Shown: positions 8,171 to 12,875 of the stretch, in pieces
Position numbering within the stretch: position 1 is the first letter of the stretch
Layout of the letters: every line of letters begins with the position of its first letter
Source of the DNA: Streptomyces violaceus
Lineage (GTDB): Bacteria > Actinomycetota > Actinomycetes > Streptomycetales > Streptomycetaceae
DNA: 12,875 nt
Assembly: GCA_000715635.1 (NCBI GenBank)
Contig: KL569111.1
Span: 82,253 to 95,127 of the forward strand
Reading direction: 5' to 3'
Position numbers and translations under genes: made by a program
Notes under the pieces: generated by a model
The model's database searches: none
Seen by the model: the letters and a program-made list of their open reading frames with translations, nothing else
What the model was told of the DNA's origin: nothing

Positions 8171-8181
8171 CCATCCCCCAC

Positions 8182-8220
8182 GGACGGTCCGAGCCTCCCC
8201 CCTCGTGGCTCGGACCGTCC
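8182..8220 (+). terminator. Strong stem-loop terminator after the holin-ptpA-PLP enzyme operon
   Basis: GGACGGTCCGAGCC (8182-8195) and its perfect complement GGCTCGGACCGTCC (8207-8220) form a 14-bp stem with an 11-nt C-rich loop, 11 nt after the stop codon. There is no U-tract, as is common for Streptomyces terminators. Confidence 0.85.
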
Positions 8221-8258
8221 CCCGGTTCCGCGCGCAAGAACCGCGCGACCAAGGCTAG

Positions 8259-8298
8259 TTGACTCTCTGTCAGTGTCCAATCACAGTAGCGACAGAGA
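8259..8298 (+). promoter_or_regulatory. Candidate lysR promoter/operator with 8-bp inverted repeat
   Basis: A -35-like TTGACT (8259-8264) is followed by a weak -10 candidate, CACAGT (8282-8287, 17-nt spacer). The same stretch contains a perfect inverted repeat, TCTCTGTC (8264-8271) and GACAGAGA (8291-8298), which overlaps both elements, as expected for an operator. An AT-rich patch CTAT...ATAG (8300-8317) follows. All of this lies within 110 nt of the LysR start; function is inferred. Confidence 0.4.
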
Positions 8299-8368
8299 CC
8301 TATCGACTTATTTATAGTTGAGCGCGGCCGGAGGGCCAGGAGCGAGGCAGAAGAGGGGAGAGCGTGCG

Positions 8369-9274
8369 GTGGATCTGGCCTTGCTGCGGACCTTCGTGAC
8401 CGTGCACCGGGCCGGCTCCTTCACCCGCGCCGCCGCCCTGCTCGGACTCTCCCAGCCCGCCGTCACCTCGCAGATACGGACGCTGGAGCGGCAGCTGGGC
8501 CGCCCCCTGTTCCTGCGGCAGGCCCGCGGCGTGACCCCGACGAGCATCGGCGACGAACTCGCCCACAAGGCCGCACCGCATCTCGACGCCCTGGTGGAGA
8601 TAACGGAGACCGGCCTCGACGACGACTCCTCCTTACGGACGCTGCATCTCGCCGGACCTCCGGAGTTCACCGCCGAACGAGCCCTGCCCGCGCTCACGGA
8701 GCTGATCGGCGAGGACGGTCAGGGCTTCGCCCTGCGCGCCTCCTTCGGCAACGCCGAGGAAACGCTGGAAGGACTGTCCGCCGGGCATCACGATCTGGCC
8801 ATCAGCACGGCCCAGCCGAGGGGTGCCCTGCTCACGGCGACTGCGCTCTGCGACGAGGAGCATGTCCTGGTCGCCGCCCCACGCTGGGCCGAACAGACAG
8901 GCGCAGGGCAGCCGGACCGTAAGCCGGAACCGTCCCTGGAGCAGGTGCCCGTGGTGGAGGTGCACGAGTCCCTGCCCTTCGTCTCCCGCTACTGGGCCTC
9001 CGTCTTCGACTCGCGCCCCGCCGCCCCGGGCACGGTCATCGTTCCCGACCTGCGCGCGGTCCTGGCGTGCGCGGTCGCGGGAGCGGGCCTGGCGGTGCTC
9101 CCGCGCTATCTGTGTGCGGCCGCGCTGGAGCGGGGTGACGTCGTCGCCCTGCACGAGCCGGCGGTGCCGCCGCTGCGGACCTACTTCCTGGTGGTCCGCA
9201 CCGGGACGCTCGCGATGCCTCATATAGCGCGGGCCCACGAGTGGTTGGAGCGCGCCTCTACCGACTGGTGCTGA
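8369..9274 (+). CDS. LysR-family transcriptional regulator with a TTA codon
   Basis: The 301-residue protein has a LysR winged helix-turn-helix at residues 1-60 (VDLALLRTFVTVHRAGSFT, then LLGLSQPAVTSQIRTLERQL, LFLRQARGVTPTSIGDEL) and a periplasmic-binding-like effector domain from about 90 to 290, including DLRAVLACAVAGAGLAVLPR. The GTG at 8369 is chosen because AGGGGAG lies 8 nt upstream and the protein then begins at the usual LysR distance from the HTH; an upstream in-frame TTG at 8318 has no such site. Codon 89 (8633-8635) is TTA, the rare leucine codon read by the developmentally controlled bldA tRNA in Streptomyces, so translation is probably delayed until differentiation. The target is unknown; neighbouring candidates are itself, the Nudix gene 88 nt downstream, or the PLP enzyme upstream. 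Confidence 0.93.
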   Translation: MDLALLRTFVTVHRAGSFTRAAALLGLSQPAVTSQIRTLERQLGRPLFLRQARGVTPTSIGDELAHKAAPHLDALVEITETGLDDDSSLRTLHLAGPPEFTAERALPALTELIGEDGQGFALRASFGNAEETLEGLSAGHHDLAISTAQPRGALLTATALCDEEHVLVAAPRWAEQTGAGQPDRKPEPSLEQVPVVEVHESLPFVSRYWASVFDSRPAAPGTVIVPDLRAVLACAVAGAGLAVLPRYLCAAALERGDVVALHEPAVPPLRTYFLVVRTGTLAMPHIARAHEWLERASTDWC

Positions 9275-9327
9275 GGCGCCCGGGACAGTGCCTCACTCTG
9301 AGGGCTCGGCCGGTGACGTTTCGCGAT

Positions 9328-9341
9328 GTTTCACGTGGAAC
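9328..9341. promoter_or_regulatory. parS-like ParB binding site (13/14)
   Basis: GTTTCACGTGGAAC matches the parS consensus at 13 of 14 positions, with one change in the right arm. It lies in the 88-nt gap between the LysR stop and the Nudix start, ending 21 nt before the Nudix ATG. ParB binding is inferred. Confidence 0.6.
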
Positions 9342-9362
9342 CAGCCGGGCCACATTTCACAC

Positions 9363-9845
9363 ATGACCGTCCGACCCGTGGTCAAGCGCACCGCCCGTGC
9401 CATTCTGCTGGACGGTGACGACCTGATCCTGATCAAGCGCACCAAGCCGGGCATGGATCCCTACTGGCTCACTCCCGGCGGCGGGGTCGAGCCCGACGAC
9501 TCGACCGTCGTCGACGCCCTGCACCGAGAGGTGTACGAGGAACTCGGCGCCAAGATCACCGATGTGGTGCCCTGCTTCGTGGACACGATGGAGCACATCG
9601 GAGAGGACGGCGGCGCGACCGGTGTGAAGGTGCAGCATTTCTTCGTCTGCCACCTGGAGTCCATGGACCCGTCCCTCCGCCATGGCCCCGAGGTGGACGA
9701 GCCCGTCGGCGAGTACGAGATCGTGCGCGTGCCCTTCACCCGTGTCGGGATCGCCTCCGTCCATCTGGTGCCGCTGTCTCTGCGGCACTACCTGGACGGC
9801 AACATCGAGGGCGTACGCGCCATGCACGCCCCCGACCTGGGCTGA
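9363..9845 (+). CDS. Nudix hydrolase
   Basis: The 160-residue protein, MTVRPVVKRTARAILLDGDD onward, has a single Nudix domain. Its Nudix box runs from G41 to G62 with the catalytic helix REVYEELG (R55-G62) intact. The residue normally glutamate in GX5E is serine (S47), with D45 and D46 just before. Nudix enzymes cleave nucleoside diphosphates linked to another moiety and need a divalent metal bound by the EE pair (E59, E60); the substrate cannot be predicted. The ATG at 9363 is chosen because translation then starts just before the domain; an in-frame ATG at 9288 would add 25 residues encoded by the parS-like intergenic stretch. Its stop lies only 13 nt from the stop of the convergent flavohemoglobin gene. 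Confidence 0.92.
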   Translation: MTVRPVVKRTARAILLDGDDLILIKRTKPGMDPYWLTPGGGVEPDDSTVVDALHREVYEELGAKITDVVPCFVDTMEHIGEDGGATGVKVQHFFVCHLESMDPSLRHGPEVDEPVGEYEIVRVPFTRVGIASVHLVPLSLRHYLDGNIEGVRAMHAPDLG

Positions 9846-9858
9846 CGCCGACAGCGGT

Positions 9859-11454
9859 TCAGGACCCGGCCGCGACCAGTTCCTCCACGGAGTCGTGCCG
9901 TATGCGGTCCGACGGGATGCCGACGTCCCTCAGGGCGTCCACACCGCTGCGGATCATCCCGGGCGGGCCGGAGAGATACGCGTCGAACTCGTCCCATGGC
10001 CCGTAGGCGCGTATCGCGTCCGGCAGCTGCTGGTGCGCCTGCTGGTCGATGATCGCGCGGACCGCGAGCCAGGGATGGCTCTGCTGGAGGCGGAGCATGG
10101 TGTCGATGTCGTACAGGTCGTGATCGGTGCGGGCCCCGTAGAAGACCTCGACCGACCGGCGGTCCCCGTGCTCGGCGACGTCTTCGACCAATGCCTTGAT
10201 GGGCGCTATGCCCGTGCCACCGCCCACGCAGAGCAGACCGCTCTCAGTGGTGTGGTCGACGGTCATGGCGCCGGCGGGCGGGCCGAGCCGGATGATGTCG
10301 CCGGGTCGGGCGCGGTGCACCAGGGCGTTGGAGACCCAGCCCGCCGGGACGGCCTTCACATGGAACGACAGCAGGCCGTCGGAGCGGGGCGCCGAAGCGA
10401 AGGAGTAGTGCCGCCAGATCCGGGGCCACCAGGGCGTCTCCACGCTCGTGTACTGCCCGGCGAGGAACGGGTACGGCTGGTCGGGGCGGACGGTGATCAC
10501 CGCGACGTCCGGAGTTCTGAGGTCGTGCGTGACGACCTCGGCGTACCACCAGGCCGGGGCACGCAGTTCATCCGTTGCCGCCGCGTCGATCATGACCTGC
10601 GAGATGGTGGTGTACGCCCGGATCCAGGCCGCCTCCATCTCCTCGTTCCAGACCTCGGCGGCGTACTTGCTCAGCGCACCGATGAGGCATTCGCCGACGG
10701 CCGGGTAGTGCTCGGCCCGCGTTCCGTACTTCCGGTGGCCCCGGCCGAGGTTCTGCAGGTAGTCGACGAGGACTTCGGTGTTGTCGATGTGCTCGGCGGC
10801 CGTGAGCAGCGCCTTGAGCAGCCGGTCCCTCTGGGTGTCCATCGCGGCCGGGAACAGCGGCCGCAGGTCCGGGTAGCGGACGAAGAGCAGGGCGTAGAAG
10901 TACGACGTGACCTTCTCGGCCACGGGTGCGACCTCGGCCATGGCGCGGCGGATGAGGATGGCGTCCGGGGACGCTTCCCTGGCCGGGGCGGAGGCGGCTT
11001 GGCCCGGGGCGGGGGTGTGCCCCTGGGCGGGGACCCGCAACTCGTCGGGGCCGGTTGCGGCGGGAGCGGTGGAGGCGAAGGGCGCCGGTGTGAGCGCCGT
11101 GGGCGCGGGACCTGCTGACGAGGCCGCGGCGACGCTTGCGGCCACGGGAGACGAGGCGTGCTGTGCGGCCATGGGGGCGGGCGTGGGTATCGCTTCCGGG
11201 GGCTCACGCCCCTGTTCCGGCCCACCGGTGCTCGCGCTGCCGGTCGTCGAAGCGGGCGGCACCGCCGTGCCGTCGGCCGGAGTCTCCGGTGCGGCCGTCG
11301 GCCTGCCCACGGGGCGTATCGCGGCCGGGCGACGCTCCTCTGGCGTACCGGGTTCGCTGTCCGGCGTCGTCGTCGGCTTCTTGCGGGGCGTGAACCAACC
11401 GCCTCCGCCGCCGGAAGTGCCGTTGTCGGCCGACGTGGTGGTCGGAGCGTCCAT
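9859..11454 (-). CDS. Flavohemoglobin-like protein (globin + FAD/NAD reductase) with long disordered N-terminus
   Basis: The 531-residue protein has three parts. Residues 1-163 are rich in Ala, Pro, Thr and Ser with a GGGGGW stretch and look disordered. Residues about 163-293 are a globin: SYFYALLFVRYPDLRPLFP holds the B10 tyrosine region and the CD-corner Phe, and GRGHRKYGTRAEHYPAVGE holds the likely proximal haem ligand, H240. Residues about 300-520 are a ferredoxin-reductase-like module with the FAD motif RHYS (348-351) and the NAD(P) motif GGGTGIAP (411-418). Flavohemoglobins are nitric-oxide dioxygenases that turn NO into nitrate using NAD(P)H; oxygen or redox sensing is an alternative. 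The ATG at 11454 is preferred over one at 11475 because GAGGCGAGG precedes it at suitable spacing. No signal peptide is seen. Confidence 0.92.
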   Translation of the reverse strand: MDAPTTTSADNGTSGGGGGWFTPRKKPTTTPDSEPGTPEERRPAAIRPVGRPTAAPETPADGTAVPPASTTGSASTGGPEQGREPPEAIPTPAPMAAQHASSPVAASVAAASSAGPAPTALTPAPFASTAPAATGPDELRVPAQGHTPAPGQAASAPAREASPDAILIRRAMAEVAPVAEKVTSYFYALLFVRYPDLRPLFPAAMDTQRDRLLKALLTAAEHIDNTEVLVDYLQNLGRGHRKYGTRAEHYPAVGECLIGALSKYAAEVWNEEMEAAWIRAYTTISQVMIDAAATDELRAPAWWYAEVVTHDLRTPDVAVITVRPDQPYPFLAGQYTSVETPWWPRIWRHYSFASAPRSDGLLSFHVKAVPAGWVSNALVHRARPGDIIRLGPPAGAMTVDHTTESGLLCVGGGTGIAPIKALVEDVAEHGDRRSVEVFYGARTDHDLYDIDTMLRLQQSHPWLAVRAIIDQQAHQQLPDAIRAYGPWDEFDAYLSGPPGMIRSGVDALRDVGIPSDRIRHDSVEELVAAGS

Positions 11455-11884
11455 GGTGTGCCTCGCCTCGAGCATCTTTCGGTCGGTCTGCGCACTTCCC
11501 TAGTCGGAAGGTGCCTGCTTTCCCCCGTGGACGGTCTGCGTTCCCATCCATGTCGTGGCCAATGCGGCCATATTCAACCCGTATTTCGGCTCCGTACGGA
11601 CAAGTAGGCAAGAGTGTGACATTGCCCGCAGTGCTCTCACCCGAGCTTCCCACTCGTCTGGACGGCTCAGTCGCGTAACCGAAAACGCGGGTCTTCGATC
11701 TCTCCGTCCCATTAGGCTGCATTGCCCTGCACTCGGCCCGCACGGAACGGGTCACCCGCCCCGAATGCGAACCGGAGTCGACCCTACCGGCCACCGCCGT
11801 GCACACAAGTCCCCCCTTCCCTCGTCACGAATGAGGGCACCGCGCGAATCATCAGTGCCGCCAACTGCTGGACATCGCGCCCGT

Positions 11885-11898
11885 GTTTCACGTGAAAC
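11885..11898. promoter_or_regulatory. Perfect parS site (ParB binding)
   Basis: GTTTCACGTGAAAC is identical to the 14-bp Streptomyces/Bacillus-type parS consensus palindrome. It is intergenic, 111 nt upstream of the GNAT start. Chromosomal parS sites in Streptomyces cluster around oriC and load ParB for segregation of sporulation chromosomes. A perfect 14-bp match is very unlikely by chance in 12.9 kb. Confidence 0.9.
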
Positions 11899-11976
11899 GT
11901 CTGGCATCTGACCGCTCTCTGTGCAGACGGCTACAACTGGCCAAAAGCTCGTATGGGTCCGGGGAAAGAGGTGGAC

Positions 11977-12004
11977 GTCAGGGGCCCCTGTCGGACAGCC
12001 TGAC
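11977..12004. repeat. Cluster of short palindromes just upstream of the GNAT start
   Basis: CAGGGGCCCCTG (11979-11990) is a perfect 12-bp palindrome. CTGTC-G-GACAG (11988-11998) overlaps it, and GTCAGG/CCTGAC (11977-11982 and 11999-12004) brackets both. They end 4 nt before the GTG start and could be an operator or a leader hairpin limiting ribosome access. Confidence 0.5.
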
Positions 12005-12008
12005 CTGC

Positions 12009-12875
12009 GTGCCGACTCCTTCCCTTGCCTCTCTGCCCATCCGCCGTCTGACGCTCCGCGATCTCGACGCCTGCGCCGACTTGTCTCAGGACCGGGGGTG
12101 GCCACGGGAGGAGCACAAGTGGGGCTTCCTCCTCACAGCCGGGAAGGGCTACGGCGTCGATGACCCCGACGGCGGCCTCGTGAGCGCCTGCGTCGTCACC
12201 GAGTACGGGCCGCACGAGCACCCCGCCCTCGCGGCGATCGGCATGGTCCTGGTCGCCGAACGGCATGCGCGACAGGGCGTGGGACGCCGGCTGATGCGCC
12301 ATGTCGTCTCAGCGATGGGCCCCACGCCCCTCACCCTGCACGCGACACCGAACGGCCGCCCCCTCTACGAGGAACTCGGCTTCAAGGTCGCCGGGCGGGC
12401 GGAGATGGTGTGCGGGCACTTCACTCCCGGCGGACCGGATCCCAAGGTCGCCACCCGTGCCGCGACCGCCGAGGACCTCGCCGCCATCCTCCGGCTCGAC
12501 GAGCAGGCGTTCGGGACCGACCGCACACACATCGTCACCCGACTGCCCGCCTTCGCCGACCAGTTGCGCGTGGCCGAGGAGGACGGGCGGATCATCGGGT
12601 ACGCGGCTGCCTGGCCCAACATGGACACTCACGTCGTCGGCCCGCTCATCGCTCGCGACACGGCGGTCGCCCAGGCGCTCATCGCCTCCCTCGCGTCCCA
12701 CACCGACCGCCCTCTGCGCACCGATATCGACGTGCGGCACGAAGAGCTCCTCTCATGGGCGAAGGAGCGCGGCCTGGCGTCCATGGCCTTCAACTCGGTG
12801 ATGTCGTACGGGATCACCGAGCTGCCCGGAGACTGGACCCGCCGGTTCGCACCGGTCACGGTCGCGGCGGGCTGG
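12009..12875 (+). CDS. Two-domain GNAT acetyltransferase; 3' end cut by window edge
   Basis: The open frame from GTG 12009 gives 289 residues and is still open at the window end. The N-terminal GNAT domain (about 10-130) opens LPIRRLTLRDLDACADLSQD and has the acetyl-CoA pyrophosphate-binding segment RQGVGRRL (Q89-G90-V91-G92-R93) followed by TPNGRPLYEELGFKVAG. A second acyltransferase-like domain starts near residue 145 (ATRAATAEDLAAIL) and includes GRIIGYAAAWPN and GPLIARD, resembling the C-terminal domain of YitH-type acetyltransferases. The substrate is unknown. The start is uncertain: GTG 12009 lies right before the domain but has no good Shine-Dalgarno, and the frame stays open upstream without an ATG or GTG nearby. 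Domain length suggests only a few residues are missing. Confidence 0.88.
   Translation, partial: MPTPSLASLPIRRLTLRDLDACADLSQDRGWPREEHKWGFLLTAGKGYGVDDPDGGLVSACVVTEYGPHEHPALAAIGMVLVAERHARQGVGRRLMRHVVSAMGPTPLTLHATPNGRPLYEELGFKVAGRAEMVCGHFTPGGPDPKVATRAATAEDLAAILRLDEQAFGTDRTHIVTRLPAFADQLRVAEEDGRIIGYAAAWPNMDTHVVGPLIARDTAVAQALIASLASHTDRPLRTDIDVRHEELLSWAKERGLASMAFNSVMSYGITELPGDWTRRFAPVTVAAGW

Larger units (their letters stand above)
11455..12008. other. 554-bp divergent intergenic region between the flavohemoglobin and GNAT genes
   Basis: No credible gene is seen: short open frames here lack ribosome binding sites and Streptomyces codon bias, and base composition is less GC-skewed than in the genes. 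It holds a perfect parS (11885-11898), a 12-bp palindrome near the GNAT start (11979-11990), and a small TGGCC/GGCCA dyad (11556-11570). Promoters for both divergent genes must lie here, but I could not identify convincing -35/-10 pairs. The position of parS nearer the GNAT gene leaves about 430 bp of unexplained leader upstream of the flavohemoglobin gene. Confidence 0.6.

Noticed and set aside
9288..9362. Upstream in-frame ATG for the Nudix gene
   Set aside because: It adds 25 residues with no similarity to the domain, encoded by the parS-like intergenic stretch; the ATG at 9363 starts right at the domain.
9682..11118. 478-codon plus-strand frame through the end of the Nudix gene and the flavohemoglobin gene
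   Set aside because: Antisense to a frame with globin, FAD and NAD motifs; no domain of its own.
12301..12801. 166-codon plus-strand frame inside the GNAT gene
   Set aside because: Ser/Pro/Arg-rich out-of-frame translation; the acetyl-CoA binding motif and second domain are in the frame starting at 12009.

Overview
The window is high-GC actinobacterial DNA, almost certainly the central chromosome of a Streptomyces. The evidence is strong third-position G/C bias in all genes, ssgA with its IclR-type activator gene ssgR (developmental genes of sporulating streptomycetes), a single TTA codon in one regulator, and three matches to the ParB-binding parS consensus GTTTCACGTGAAAC. From memory, the order thiC - (YibE/F) - ssgA - ssgR - small membrane protein - cupin - holin-like - ptpA - PLP enzyme - LysR - Nudix - flavohemoglobin - GNAT matches the S. 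coelicolor region around ssgA (SCO3926), on the oriC-proximal part of the chromosome where parS sites cluster.

Layout. (1) 1-1902: thiC on the minus strand, cut by the left edge, preceded by a TPP riboswitch with an unusually long optional stem insert that contains a near-perfect parS palindrome, and by a good vegetative promoter. (2) 1903-3552: a plus-strand YibE/F membrane protein with a repetitive Gly/His-rich N-terminal tail, converging on ssgA. (3) 3743-5141: the minus-strand pair ssgR then ssgA, the control module for sporulation-specific septation. (4) 5346-6032: minus-strand genes for a 70-residue membrane protein and a small cupin. (5) 6093-8170: a plus-strand operon of a holin-4-like membrane protein, the low-molecular-weight tyrosine phosphatase PtpA and a cystathionine-gamma-synthase/lyase-like PLP enzyme; the last two overlap by 4 nt, and a 14-bp perfect stem-loop ends the unit. 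(6) 8369-9845: a LysR regulator with a TTA (bldA-dependent) codon, then a Nudix hydrolase behind a parS-like site. (7) 9859-11454: a minus-strand flavohemoglobin-like protein with a disordered tail of about 160 residues. (8) 11455-12008: a 554-bp divergent intergenic region with a perfect parS. (9) 12009-end: a two-domain GNAT acetyltransferase cut by the right edge very close to its likely C-terminus.

Most of the window is conserved Streptomyces core neighbourhood. I see no transposase, phage genes, CRISPR array, tRNA or rRNA. The strongest candidate for something undescribed is the overlap of a chromosome-segregation site (parS-like) with the variable stem of the thiC TPP riboswitch. Second-tier points are the TTA codon in the LysR gene, the replaced specificity residue in the PLP enzyme, and the low-complexity N-terminal extensions on the YibE/F and globin proteins.
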